The position numbers and the translations under genes were made by a program. This document shows, piece after piece, positions 27,336-36,528 of a stretch of 64,000 nucleotides of DNA. Location: the NCBI GenBank assembly GCA_024743115.1, contig JANSXC010000009.1:62001-126000 (forward strand), written 5' to 3'. The notes under the pieces were generated by a model. It saw only the letters and a program-made list of their open reading frames with translations. It had not been told where the DNA came from and made no database searches. This stretch comes from a bacterium. GTDB taxonomy: Bacteria; Planctomycetota; UBA1135; UBA2386. Within the stretch, counting starts at the first letter, position 1; every line of letters starts with the position of its first letter.

Positions 27336-29045
27336 ATGCGCACACTCCTCCTCCTCACGTTCACGACGACCGGCCTGCTGGCGCAAACTCCGAACGTCCT
27401 GTTCGTCATCGGCGACGACATCGGCGTCGACAGCGTCGGCAGCTACGGCCACCCGAACGCCGCACCGACACCGAACCTCGACGCGCTGGCCGCGCAGGGC
27501 GTGCGCTTCACCAACGCGCACGTCTGTCCGGCGTGCTCGCCGACGCGCGCCGCGCTCCTCACCGGCCGCCACGGCTTTCGCACCGGGATCGGTGCGCCGG
27601 TCGCGGGACAGGCGGACGGCCTGGCCGCGAGCGAAGTAGTCCTGCCCGAGATCCTGCCGGCCAACGTGACATCGGCACTGATCGGCAAGTGGCACCTCGG
27701 CGCCGACCTCGGCGCGAACACCCCAACCGCCGAGGGCTTCGACGTCTTCACGGGCATCCTCGGCGGCACCGTGCCGAGCTACTACCGCTGGCCACGGGTC
27801 AGGAACGGCAACACGCGCCTCCAGACGACCTACGTGACGACGGCCCTCGTCGACGAGGCCATCGCGTTCATCGGCGGCACGACTGCGCCATGGTTTCTGA
27901 TGCTGTCGTTCAACGCGCCGCACGATCCCTACGAAGCGCCGCCGGCCGGGCTGCACTCCCAGAACCTCACCGGACTCGATCCGCAGATCACTCCGATCCC
28001 GTTCTATCACGCGATGATCGAGGCCATGGATGCCGAGTTCGGTCGCCTGCTCGCCAACATCCCGCCCGCGACGCTCGCGAACACGACGATTCTCTTCCTC
28101 GGTGACAACGGCACCGCCCGGCCCGTGACACAGGCGCCGTTCGATCCGCAGCGCAGCAAGGGTTCGGTCTACCAGGGCGGGGTTCGCGTCCCGCTGCTCG
28201 CCGCCGGCCACGGCGTCGCGGGCGGCGGCCGTGTCGAGCCGGGCCTCGTGAGCGCAGTCGACTTCTTCCACACCGTCGCGGCGTTGCAGGGCGTTGATGC
28301 GCGCGCCGCGGTGCCGGCGACCGTGCCGCTCGACGGCGTCGATTTCGGCACGCTGCTCGCTGGCGGCGGACAGCCGGGCGTGCGCCCGACGGTCTACTCG
28401 CAGGCCTTCACCGGCACGGCTCCGATGACCGACAACGGCGATGCCGAGGTGGTCCGGGACGAACGATTCGAGCTGCTGCGGTTCCAGACCCGCAACGGCG
28501 TTCGCGAGGAGCTCTACGACCTGCTCAACGACCCCTGGGAAGCGACCGATCTGCTGCAGCAACCGCTCACGGCCACCGCGGAGAACGCCTATCGGACATT
28601 GTCGCGCGAGCTCGCGGCGCTGCGGGGGATCCCGGTCGCGATCCCGTTCGGCGACGGCTGCAGCGGCGCCGGACTGACTCCGGATCTGATCGCGATTGCC
28701 GGCGCCGAGGTCGGAGGCACCTTCGTCGGCCGCGTCACCGGCCTGACGCCGACGGTCACCGCCACGTTCGGCACCCTTGGGTTCACGGCCGACCAATGGC
28801 TCGGCACCGCGCTGCCGTGGGATCTCACGGGCGTCGGCATGACGAACTGTGCGCTGCTCGTCGAGCCCGTGCTGACCCGGCTCCTGCCGCAGATGCCGCA
28901 GCGTGCAACCTGGAACGTCGCGCTCCCCAACGACCCCGGCCTGATCGGCTTCGCCCTCTACCTGCAGGCGTTCGTGGCCGCGACGGGCAGCAACCCCGCA
29001 GGGGCGCTCGCGACCAGCGGCCTCGAAGTGCTGATCGGCAACTGA
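27336..29045 (+). CDS. Secreted sulfatase with lineage-specific C-terminal module
   Basis: 569 residues. Signal peptide about 1-17 (MRTLLLLTFTTTGLLAQ). The formylglycine signature CSPTR at 67-71, followed by AALLTGR, marks a class I sulfatase; DD at 27-28 and the later FLGDNG near 250 supply metal ligands. KWHLGAD near 115 carries the expected Lys/His. Activation needs a formylglycine-generating enzyme or anSME, not in this window. Residues about 430-569 are an added module beginning FGDGCSGAG and ending PNDPGLIG-x4-LQAFVAATG with a terminal LIGN, like the tails of five other proteins. Sulfated marine polysaccharides are the likely substrates in such organisms. A 19-bp palindrome lies just upstream; no operon partner follows. 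Confidence 0.9.
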   Translation: MRTLLLLTFTTTGLLAQTPNVLFVIGDDIGVDSVGSYGHPNAAPTPNLDALAAQGVRFTNAHVCPACSPTRAALLTGRHGFRTGIGAPVAGQADGLAASEVVLPEILPANVTSALIGKWHLGADLGANTPTAEGFDVFTGILGGTVPSYYRWPRVRNGNTRLQTTYVTTALVDEAIAFIGGTTAPWFLMLSFNAPHDPYEAPPAGLHSQNLTGLDPQITPIPFYHAMIEAMDAEFGRLLANIPPATLANTTILFLGDNGTARPVTQAPFDPQRSKGSVYQGGVRVPLLAAGHGVAGGGRVEPGLVSAVDFFHTVAALQGVDARAAVPATVPLDGVDFGTLLAGGGQPGVRPTVYSQAFTGTAPMTDNGDAEVVRDERFELLRFQTRNGVREELYDLLNDPWEATDLLQQPLTATAENAYRTLSRELAALRGIPVAIPFGDGCSGAGLTPDLIAIAGAEVGGTFVGRVTGLTPTVTATFGTLGFTADQWLGTALPWDLTGVGMTNCALLVEPVLTRLLPQMPQRATWNVALPNDPGLIGFALYLQAFVAATGSNPAGALATSGLEVLIGN

Positions 29046-29073
29046 CCGCTCCGCGCGGCCGACGACTCGCGCA

Positions 29074-30123
29074 TCAGCCGCCGAGCTCGGCTGCGGCCTT
29101 GCGGAACCAGGCCTGCCACGGGCGTTCCATCCAGCCACCAACCGGCAGGGGCGTCTTCAACGCGTGTGCCGTCGCGAACGCACGCAGGCGCTCGGTCACG
29201 CGACCGGCAAAGTCCATCATCGCTGCTTGATGCTCGACCGACTGCCGCGCGCGTGCGAGCCGCACCTTGCGCTGGTGGCGCGCCCAGTATTCCTCACTGG
29301 TGTCCTTCGGTCGCCGACCGACCTTGAACTTCGCCGCGGCCTTCTCGGCCTTCTGCTCCGCAACGAGTGCCTTGTCGAATGCGCGGGCCCGGTTCGCGAC
29401 GATCGCGAGCACCGCTCCAGACGACCTGGCGAGCAGAGCGTCGAGGATTGCGACCCCGTCGTCGTTCCACGGCGCATCCGCGAGCAGCATCTCGAGCCCG
29501 GCGACCGCCGCCGCCTGCTCGTTCTTGGACAGGGCCGTGAGCAGCGTCCGGCGCGCAGTCTCGAGGACGTCGACATCCGCGAGGACGGCCCCCTCCTCCT
29601 CGTACTCCTTCACCTGTGCCAGCCCACGGTCTTTCTCCGGCCCGGGTTGGAAGAGGATCGCGAGCTTCTTGATCGCCGCCATGCGGTCCTTGGCGGCAAC
29701 GTGCCGCGTGCGCAAACGCGCCAGGGTCTCGAGCACCGGTTGATCCTTGCGCGGCCGCAACGGCTTCACGCTCGCCTGCAGCTGCTTCTGCAGTTCACGT
29801 GCCGCGCGCTGAAGCCCATCGGCGGCCAGTGCCGTATCCGGATCCGCCGCGATGAGCTCGATGGCGCGGACCTTCACCGCGGCGGACGGGTCCTTCAGCC
29901 CGAGCGCCAGGGCTGTGATCACGGCCGCTCCGGCGGGCGCCGAGCCCGCCGTCGCCCGCATGGCCTCGAGCACGGCGACCTTCTCCGCCACCGACGACGC
30001 GGCGCGCCAACCGGCCCGCGCCTGCTGGAACGCGGAATCCTGCGCACTCACGGGCCCCGCAACGATCCCGCCGCCGAGGGGCAGCAAGGCTCCGAGAACA
30101 GCCACCCGCATCCGGTCATTCAT
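29074..30123 (-). CDS. Periplasmic alpha-helical (HEAT-like) repeat protein
   Basis: 349 residues from the ATG at 30123 (a second ATG at 30111 is possible). Signal peptide to about residue 27 (GPVSAQ). The mature protein is almost entirely helical with HEAT-like pairs: AVITALALGLKDPSAAVKVRAIELIA near 60-85, KLAILFQPGPEKDRG near 150, LLTALSKNEQAAAVAGLEMLLA near 190, and a basic, coiled C-terminus. It looks like a scaffold; no catalytic residues are seen. It is divergent from the cysteine-synthase-like gene and convergent with the sulfatase. A TAGACT hexamer 7 nt upstream of the start suggests a leaderless transcript. Confidence 0.65.
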   Translation of the reverse strand: MNDRMRVAVLGALLPLGGGIVAGPVSAQDSAFQQARAGWRAASSVAEKVAVLEAMRATAGSAPAGAAVITALALGLKDPSAAVKVRAIELIAADPDTALAADGLQRAARELQKQLQASVKPLRPRKDQPVLETLARLRTRHVAAKDRMAAIKKLAILFQPGPEKDRGLAQVKEYEEEGAVLADVDVLETARRTLLTALSKNEQAAAVAGLEMLLADAPWNDDGVAILDALLARSSGAVLAIVANRARAFDKALVAEQKAEKAAAKFKVGRRPKDTSEEYWARHQRKVRLARARQSVEHQAAMMDFAGRVTERLRAFATAHALKTPLPVGGWMERPWQAWFRKAAAELGG

Positions 30124-30130
30124 CTCACGA

Positions 30131-30136
30131 AGTCTA
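30131..30136 (-). promoter_or_regulatory. Putative -10 element (TAGACT) of the helical-repeat gene
   Basis: Minus-strand TAGACT, 7 nt before the ATG at 30123. It lies in the 103-bp divergent gap that also contains the 11-bp palindrome GCGGAATCCGC at 30149-30159, a possible operator. Confidence 0.4.
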
Positions 30137-30226
30137 TCGAGGCCGAACGCGGAATCCGCACGCCGCGACACTACGCTCCCCGCAACCGGCTGGCGGCTAC
30201 CGACCCAGCCCTCAGGCACGAACGCG

Positions 30227-31141
30227 ATGCTCGAAACGATCGGCAACACTCCGCTGGTGCAACTGCGGCGCCTGACGACATCGAAAACCGGCGACGTGTT
30301 CGTCAAGTTGGAAGGCGTCAACCCGACGGGTTCCTACAAGGACCGCGTCGCGCTCGCGATGGTGCTCGGCGCCGAGGCCGAGGGCTCTCTCCGGCCCGGC
30401 ACCCGACTGCTCGAGTGCACGGGCGGCAGCACGGGCACCTCGCTCGCGTTCGTCTGCGCCGTGAAGCGAATCCCACTGACCATCATCTCTTCGGACGCCT
30501 ACGCCGCCGCCAAGCTCGACTCGATGCGGGCATTCGGCGCGGAGCTGCTGATCGAGCCGAGTGTCGGCGGCAAGGTCACTCCGGACCTCTGGCCACGGAT
30601 GCGACAACGGGCGAACGATCTCGTGGCAGCCGGGAATCACATCTGGGTCGATCAGTTCGAGAACGAGCACGCGCCCGGCGGCTACTCGGCGATGGGCAAC
30701 GAGCTGGTCGAGCAGCTCGACCGCCAGGTCGATGCGTTCTGCGGTTGCGTCGGCACGGCCGGCATGATCACCGGCGTGGGCCGCGTTCTACGCGAACACC
30801 ACCCGACTGCGCGGATCATCGGCCTCGAACCGGATACTTCGGCCGTCCTGTCGGGCAGGCCAGCCGGAGCACACGGCATCGACGGTACCGCGGCCGGCTT
30901 CGTGCCACCGCTGTTCGACCGGAAGATCGTGACCGAGGTGCGCGCCCTGCCCGAGAGATCGGCCCGTGACATGGCCCGCCGGCTGGCACTGGCAGAAGGC
31001 ATCTTCGCGGGCACCTCGACGGGCATGAACGTCCTGGCCGCGATCCAGCTGGCCGAACGACTCGGCCCGGGCTCGACGGTCGTGACGATCGCGTGTGACA
31101 CCGGCTTCAAGTACCTGCAGACGGATCTGTTCTGCCAATGA
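30227..31141 (+). CDS. Cysteine synthase family PLP-dependent enzyme
   Basis: 304 residues, normal for O-acetylserine sulfhydrylase. The start at 30227 gives the conserved MLETIGNTPLVQL. The PLP Lys is K38 in NPTGSYKDR, followed by the phosphate-binding GGSTGTS near residue 68 and the substrate loop. The late stretch FAGTSTGMNVLAA fits the family. The usual NPxxSxKxR is here NPTGSYKDR, as in several cysteine synthase and cystathionine beta-synthase relatives, so the exact reaction (sulfide or homocysteine with O-acetylserine or serine) is open. It stands alone and is followed by a GGGCGC/GCGCCC hairpin at 31148-31163. Upstream it faces the helical-repeat gene. Confidence 0.85.
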   Translation: MLETIGNTPLVQLRRLTTSKTGDVFVKLEGVNPTGSYKDRVALAMVLGAEAEGSLRPGTRLLECTGGSTGTSLAFVCAVKRIPLTIISSDAYAAAKLDSMRAFGAELLIEPSVGGKVTPDLWPRMRQRANDLVAAGNHIWVDQFENEHAPGGYSAMGNELVEQLDRQVDAFCGCVGTAGMITGVGRVLREHHPTARIIGLEPDTSAVLSGRPAGAHGIDGTAAGFVPPLFDRKIVTEVRALPERSARDMARRLALAEGIFAGTSTGMNVLAAIQLAERLGPGSTVVTIACDTGFKYLQTDLFCQ

Positions 31142-31147
31142 CTGAAC

Positions 31148-31163
31148 GGGCGCCGCAGCGCCC
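31148..31163 (+). terminator. GC-rich hairpin after the PLP-enzyme gene
   Basis: GGGCGC and GCGCCC arms around a CGCA loop, 7 bp after the stop at 31141. There is no clear T run, so it may be a weak or Rho-assisted terminator. Confidence 0.4.
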
Positions 31164-31378
31164 ATCGCAGCGCTCCTTCGCGCCGCCGATCGCGAGCCGG
31201 CGGCAGCATCCTTGACCGCACCGGGTCACAAAGCGCGCGCCGCGCGCCGCCAGCGGGTAGAGTGTTCGGCTTGGTCTCCCCGGACTCCGCGGGGAAATGG
31301 TGCCGCAGCAGCCACGATCCGGCGAGCTCCAGACGACCACGCCCACCCTGGATCGACCCTGCTCCCGAGCCCCACGAC

Positions 31379-33346
31379 GTGAATCCCGAAGCCCTGTCCG
31401 CCTCCGCCGAAGACGCCGACGTCAACGCCCCTGCGCCCGACGCCGTGACGCCCAACCACGTGACGCCGCCGCCCGCGAGCGAGGCCGATCCGATCCCCCC
31501 TTCGGAAGACGAAACGGCGGAAGACCACAGCACGACGACTCCGATCGCCGAAGCGGATCCATTCGCGGGTGTGCCCGAAACCGTGCTGCCCGCGCTGCAG
31601 CGCCGCGGCTTCGAAGGACTCACGCCCGTGCAGCGCGCGGTGCTCGACGCTGACGACGGCAAGCGCGACCTCCGCATCAGTTCGCAAACGGGCTCGGGCA
31701 AGACCGTCGCGCTCGGCCTCACGCTTGCCGACACACTCGACCGCCCGGATCGCGTCGGCCCCACGACACTCGTCATCGCGCCGACGCGCGAACTCGCGAT
31801 GCAGGTGCGGACCGAGTTGGAGTGGCTGTTCGCCGATCTCTCGAATGCACGATGTGAAGTCGTCACCGGCGGCACGAGCGTGCTCGCGGAGCGTTCGCGC
31901 CTCCGGCGTCGCCCGGCCGTGCTCGTCGGCACGCCGGGTCGATTGCTCGACCACCTGCGCGAAGGCGCCCTGGATCTGAGTTCGGTCCAGCAACTCGTCC
32001 TCGACGAAGCCGATCAGATGCTGGACCTCGGCTTCAAGGACGAGCTCGACGGCATCCTCGAGCATCTGCCCGCCGAACGTCGCACGCATCTCGTGTCCGC
32101 GACGTTCCCGCGCGCGGTCCAACAGCTCGCCGATCGCTTCCAGCGCGACGCGCTGCTCATCGAGGGCACGAGCCCGACCGACGCGCACGCGGACATCGAG
32201 CACATCGCCTACCGCATCGGCAACCGCGAACACTACGGCGCGCTCGTCAACCTGCTCATCATGGCCGACGACGAGCGCACGCTGGTGTTCGTCCGGACAC
32301 GGGAAGACACGGTCACGCTCGCGGACAAGCTGCACGGCGACGGCTTCGCGGCGCTGCCGCTCAACGGCGATCTCGCGCAGCGCCAGCGCACCAGAACACT
32401 CGATGCGTTCAAGCGTGGCACGATCAAGACGCTGATCGCGACCGACGTCGCGGCGCGCGGGCTCGACATCGAATCGGTGACGCGCGTGATCCACGTCCAC
32501 CTGCCGATCGACGGCGCGACCTACGTCCACCGCAGCGGCCGCACGGGCCGCGCGGGCAAGACGGGCCGCAGCCTGCTGTTCGTCACGCGCCCGCTCGCCG
32601 CGCGCGCTCACCGACTGATCCGCGACGCCGGGATCGAAACCGACTGGCAGAACGTGCCGGGCCGCAACGAGGTCTTCGCCCACAAGCTCGGCTCGACGAC
32701 CAAGGCCGCGGACGAAGCGATCGAGACCGGGCCGGTGCCGCATCCCAACCTCGTGAAGGCAGCACAACAGCTCCTCGAGAATCGCGAACCCGCCGATGTC
32801 GTCGCTGCGCTGCTGCGGCAGAAGATGGCGACCACACGCGCGCCGTTCGACCTCACGGGGCCAGGTACGAAGAGTCTGGGCACGAAGATGCCAGGCCCCA
32901 CGAGGAGCCGGCCGCCGATGCACGACTACCGCGATGCCCCGGGCCGCGGGCGTGACAGCGAAGGCGACCAGCCGCACCACGAGTCGGGCTACACCCGATT
33001 CCGCATCAACTGGGGCTACAAGAACGGCGCCGACCCGCGCCGCATCCTCGCCCACATCTGCCGCCGGGGCGGAATCGACAGCAAGATGGTCGGCTCGATC
33101 GACATGCAGCTGCACGCGACGACGTTCCTCGTCGGCGACCATGTTGCCGAGTCGTTCGGGCATCGCGTGAAGAAGCGCGACAGCCGCGACCCGCACTTGT
33201 TCATCACGCCGGCCGATGGGCCGCATTCGGATGGCGGCCCGCGGCGAGCGGGACCGGGTGGCCGGCCCGGCTTCGGCCCACCGCGCAAGGGACCGTTCCG
33301 CGGCGGCAAAAAACCGCCCTTCAAGCACGGGCCGAAGCGCCGCTGA
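31379..33346 (+). CDS. DEAD-box RNA helicase with DbpA-like C-terminal domain
   Basis: 655 residues from a GTG at 31379. The first 55 residues are acidic and disordered. The helicase core has the Q-motif region (RGFEGLTPVQ), Walker A SSQTGSGKT at 101-109, APTRELA, TPGRLLDHL, DEAD within LVLDEADQMLDLGF, SATF, and the second-domain VAARGLD and HRSGRTGRAGKTG. Residues about 530-600 (GYTRFRINWGYKNGADPRRI) match the DbpA RNA-binding domain, which binds 23S rRNA hairpin 92 in E. coli. The tail is Gly/Arg/Lys-rich. The longer frame begins at 31262, but a TAGAGT hexamer at 31258-31263 covers that codon, so 31379 is preferred with a leader of about 110 nt. Role: RNA remodelling, probably ribosome assembly. 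Confidence 0.9.
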   Translation: MNPEALSASAEDADVNAPAPDAVTPNHVTPPPASEADPIPPSEDETAEDHSTTTPIAEADPFAGVPETVLPALQRRGFEGLTPVQRAVLDADDGKRDLRISSQTGSGKTVALGLTLADTLDRPDRVGPTTLVIAPTRELAMQVRTELEWLFADLSNARCEVVTGGTSVLAERSRLRRRPAVLVGTPGRLLDHLREGALDLSSVQQLVLDEADQMLDLGFKDELDGILEHLPAERRTHLVSATFPRAVQQLADRFQRDALLIEGTSPTDAHADIEHIAYRIGNREHYGALVNLLIMADDERTLVFVRTREDTVTLADKLHGDGFAALPLNGDLAQRQRTRTLDAFKRGTIKTLIATDVAARGLDIESVTRVIHVHLPIDGATYVHRSGRTGRAGKTGRSLLFVTRPLAARAHRLIRDAGIETDWQNVPGRNEVFAHKLGSTTKAADEAIETGPVPHPNLVKAAQQLLENREPADVVAALLRQKMATTRAPFDLTGPGTKSLGTKMPGPTRSRPPMHDYRDAPGRGRDSEGDQPHHESGYTRFRINWGYKNGADPRRILAHICRRGGIDSKMVGSIDMQLHATTFLVGDHVAESFGHRVKKRDSRDPHLFITPADGPHSDGGPRRAGPGGRPGFGPPRKGPFRGGKKPPFKHGPKRR

Positions 33347-33395
33347 CCGCGCAGCGCCGGCTGGACAGTGCCAGCCGAACGCGCAGCGCAGAGCC

Positions 33396-36300
33396 CTAGA
33401 AGAACCCGACGTCGACGTGCAGCGCGTTCGAGCTGCGGATCGACTGCAGGTTCGCGCCCGCGTCGAGTTCGAGTTCGAGGAACTGGTGCGACAGCTCCAG
33501 GCCACCGAGCGCGGGGCCGGCCGGGATCGTCAGCGAGTAGGACGCTCTCCCGTTCTGCGGGAACATGAGTAGCACCGCGTCCGAGTTCGCCGCGAGCACG
33601 CAGCCGGATACCCCCGTCGGATGCAGCGCCCCGAGCGGCAGCGGCGCGGCCGGCGCGCCGAGGCCGACGACAGCCACACCGAGCGACAGCGGACCGAACG
33701 TCGTGCAGCTGGTGCTCCAGGTCTCGCCGGTCCACGGCGCGCCGCTGCTCGCGAGCTGAAGACCGGCCGCCGGACCGGTGCAGCCCGAGGGGATCGAGAT
33801 CTGCGTGCTCGGACACGTTCGCGCCAGCCGCGCAACTCCGTTCGCCGGATTGCCGCCAGCGGCATCGAAGAAGCCCGCGACGAAGAGATCCCCGTTCGGG
33901 CTCGCGACGCCAGCAATCGCGCTGTTGTCGAGCCCGCTGCCGGCCGGCCGGAACGTGCCGCCGCCTCCCCAGATCGCGACCCGATTGTTGGCCTGGTAGT
34001 TGATCGACGTGAAGCTCCCGATCACGGCGACATCGCCATTCGGCAAGTGCACGAAGTCGTGCACGTAGCTGTTGGCCCCGACCGAACCCATCTTGACCCA
34101 CCGTCCACCATCCCAGCGCGCGAGAAAGTTCACCCGCACGCCACCGATGTTGAAGAACGCGCCCCCCACGAGGACGTCACTGTTCGGCAGCGCGGCGACC
34201 GCGTTGATCCGGGCGTCGGCCCCCACGCCGAATCCGGTCCAGACGTTGCCGTCCCAGCGCGCGATGTTCGGCGCGTAGGCGGTGCCGGCGACCTGGAACG
34301 AACCGACCACCACGATGTCCCCGTTCGGCATGCGGGCCATGTCCCGAACCGCGCCATCGGTGCCACTACCGAGCGGCTGCCATGACGAGCCGGTCCAGCG
34401 GATGATTCCCCCGCACAGGATCCCGTTCATGGTCCCGAAGGGGCCACCCACGAGCAGCGAACCGTCGGGCAGCACCAGCAGACAGGAAACCGTCCCCGTG
34501 GCGTTGCCGAACGCCGACCACGAGGAGCCGTTCCAGCGGGCGGTGTAATTGACTGCCGCACTCCCAGCGGTCCGCATGTTGCCACCGACGATGATGTCCC
34601 CGTTCGGCAGCTCCGCGATCGCCTGCACGTCGCCGTCGACACCGGCACCCAGGGGGTGCCAGCTCGAACCATCCCAACGCGCGATGTTGCTGCACGGTAC
34701 GCCACCGGCACTGGTGAAGTAGCCACCCACCACGAGGTCACCATTCGCCAGCCACAACGTGGAGCGCACGGCAACGTTGGGCATGGTTCCCGTGATTCCC
34801 CCGCCGAGCCCGGACCACTCCTGACCACAGCGCGAGGTGATGTAGTCCGTGCGGGCTCGCGTCTGCGGCGCGCAGTAGCCGTCGGTCACGGTGAGCGACA
34901 CCGAGAACGTGCCGAACGGGAATGTGTGCGTCGGGAACTGCTGCGTCGAGTCGGTCGTGCCGTCGCCGTCGAAATCCCAAGCCCACGACGTGATGCCGCC
35001 CGGATGGCTCGTCGTGCTCTGATCCGTGAACGTCACCGTGTGCGGCGGCGGTCCGGAGACATCGTCCGCGGTGAAGTCGGCGACGGTCGTGCATTCCGCG
35101 GTCACGAGCGCGTTCCGCAGCAAGGTGGTTGGCGGACAAAAGCCGTCGGTCACCGTGAGGCGGACGTCGTAGGTGCCGGGCACGAGATAGGTGTGCTGCG
35201 GATTCTGCGCCGTCGAATCGATCGTGCCGTCGTTCTCGAAATCCCACGCCCAGGACGTGATGCCATTCGGATGCGTCGTCGTACTCTGGTCCGTGAACGT
35301 CACGGCGTGCGGCAGTGGCCCGACCGGGCTATTGATCGCGAAACCCGCGACGGTCGTGCACTGCGACGCGATGAACGCGCTCTTGACCGCCGTCTGCGTG
35401 CAGACCGCATCCGTCACGGTCAGCGCCACGTCGTAGCTGCCACCAACCGTGTAAACGTGTTGCGGGTTCTGCACCGTCGAATCGACCGTGCCGTCATTGT
35501 CGAAGTCCCACGCCCACGACGTGACGCCGCCGGGATGGCGTGTCGAGCTCAGATCGGAAAACGTGACCGCATGCGGCGCCCCACCGGCGGCGACGTCCAC
35601 CGAGAAGTCGCACTCGAGTTTCGTCAGGTAGCTGATCGTCACGCTGCCGTTGCTGCCCGAGTGGCCACCGGCCGTGTGACTGACGTTCGTGGCGCTGCCG
35701 ATCCACGTCGATGTGCCGCCCTGCGCGGGCCCCAGGAGGTTGCCGGCGTTGCCGCCGGTCGCGCCACCGCCGCCGCCGGGAAAGAAGTAGGCCGCGCCAC
35801 CGCCACCGCCAAAGCCGCCGGGCAACGACAGGTAGGAACTGCCGCCGGCGCCGCCAGCGAACGCACCGACACCACCGTTGGCCACGACACCGCTGTACGT
35901 TCCGAAGAACCCGGATCCGATCCGTCCACCACCACCGCCGCCTGCCTGCGTGCCGCCAGCACCGCCGATCCCGTGGCCGTGCAGCGTAGCCCCACCGTGA
36001 CCGGCACCAGCTTGCGTGTAGTGCCCGCCGCCGCCCCCGCCCGCCGCGACGAGCGGATCGCCCAGATCGGCAGCCGCAGACCCGACCGCGACGAAGGTGC
36101 CGCCACCACCACTGCCACCGCCGAGGAGCGCGCCACCGCTGCCGCCCACGAGCACCACCAGCGTCGCGCCGGCCGGGATCGGCACCGTTGCGGTCAGGCG
36201 CGCACCGCGGCCACCGGGGTTGCCGCTATGGGACGCACCACCCCGCGCACCGCGCGCCGTAATCGTGACCTCGTCGACCCCTGCCGGTGCCGTCCAGGTC

Positions 36301-36440
36301 TGCAGGCCGCCGGTATGGGAGAACGATCGGGTCACGGGCGTGCTGCACTGAGCCACGAGGCCCGAGAATCCGGAGCCGGCCAGCATCAGGGCAAGACCGG
36401 CGCCACGGACGAGGTGAAGGGACGACAAGCTGCGGAACAT
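33396..36440 (-). CDS. Large secreted protein: Gly-rich repeats, three PKD domains, propeller and shared C-terminal module
   Basis: 1014 residues. Signal peptide 1-31. Residues 45-270 are very Gly-rich (GGGGGG-type runs), then three PKD domains of about 86 residues each with the WAWDFDNDGT-type signature (repeated as FENDGT and FDGDGT) and TFTDQST strands. Residues about 540-880 contain six or seven blades of the form LPNGD-x-x-VGG followed by an IARWDGSSW-like strand, a kelch-like propeller. The final 130 residues begin CPSTQISIPSGCTG and end with PAGPALGG-x-ELSHQFLELELDAG and a terminal VGFF, resembling the tails of other exported proteins here. Probably an extracellular surface protein; no enzymatic motif seen. 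Confidence 0.8.
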   Translation of the reverse strand: MFRSLSSLHLVRGAGLALMLAGSGFSGLVAQCSTPVTRSFSHTGGLQTWTAPAGVDEVTITARGARGGASHSGNPGGRGARLTATVPIPAGATLVVLVGGSGGALLGGGSGGGGTFVAVGSAAADLGDPLVAAGGGGGGHYTQAGAGHGGATLHGHGIGGAGGTQAGGGGGGRIGSGFFGTYSGVVANGGVGAFAGGAGGSSYLSLPGGFGGGGGAAYFFPGGGGGATGGNAGNLLGPAQGGTSTWIGSATNVSHTAGGHSGSNGSVTISYLTKLECDFSVDVAAGGAPHAVTFSDLSSTRHPGGVTSWAWDFDNDGTVDSTVQNPQHVYTVGGSYDVALTVTDAVCTQTAVKSAFIASQCTTVAGFAINSPVGPLPHAVTFTDQSTTTHPNGITSWAWDFENDGTIDSTAQNPQHTYLVPGTYDVRLTVTDGFCPPTTLLRNALVTAECTTVADFTADDVSGPPPHTVTFTDQSTTSHPGGITSWAWDFDGDGTTDSTQQFPTHTFPFGTFSVSLTVTDGYCAPQTRARTDYITSRCGQEWSGLGGGITGTMPNVAVRSTLWLANGDLVVGGYFTSAGGVPCSNIARWDGSSWHPLGAGVDGDVQAIAELPNGDIIVGGNMRTAGSAAVNYTARWNGSSWSAFGNATGTVSCLLVLPDGSLLVGGPFGTMNGILCGGIIRWTGSSWQPLGSGTDGAVRDMARMPNGDIVVVGSFQVAGTAYAPNIARWDGNVWTGFGVGADARINAVAALPNSDVLVGGAFFNIGGVRVNFLARWDGGRWVKMGSVGANSYVHDFVHLPNGDVAVIGSFTSINYQANNRVAIWGGGGTFRPAGSGLDNSAIAGVASPNGDLFVAGFFDAAGGNPANGVARLARTCPSTQISIPSGCTGPAAGLQLASSGAPWTGETWSTSCTTFGPLSLGVAVVGLGAPAAPLPLGALHPTGVSGCVLAANSDAVLLMFPQNGRASYSLTIPAGPALGGLELSHQFLELELDAGANLQSIRSSNALHVDVGFF

Positions 36441-36528
36441 CGCCCCCTACTCGCAAGGCGGGCCCGGAAGGGGCAGCCGAGCCGCAGAAAAAACCGCGTT
36501 GGCGTCGGCCACGATCCGCCGCGTTCGG

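Noticed and set aside
26562..29141. 859-codon minus frame extending the SET protein through the sulfatase
   Set aside because: The SET domain begins at the ATG 27107; upstream part is a shadow of the sulfatase, with low-complexity charged residues.
31262..31378. GTG at 31262 as start of the DEAD-box helicase
   Set aside because: A TAGAGT hexamer at 31258-31263 overlaps it, and the residues it would add have no similarity to helicase N-termini.
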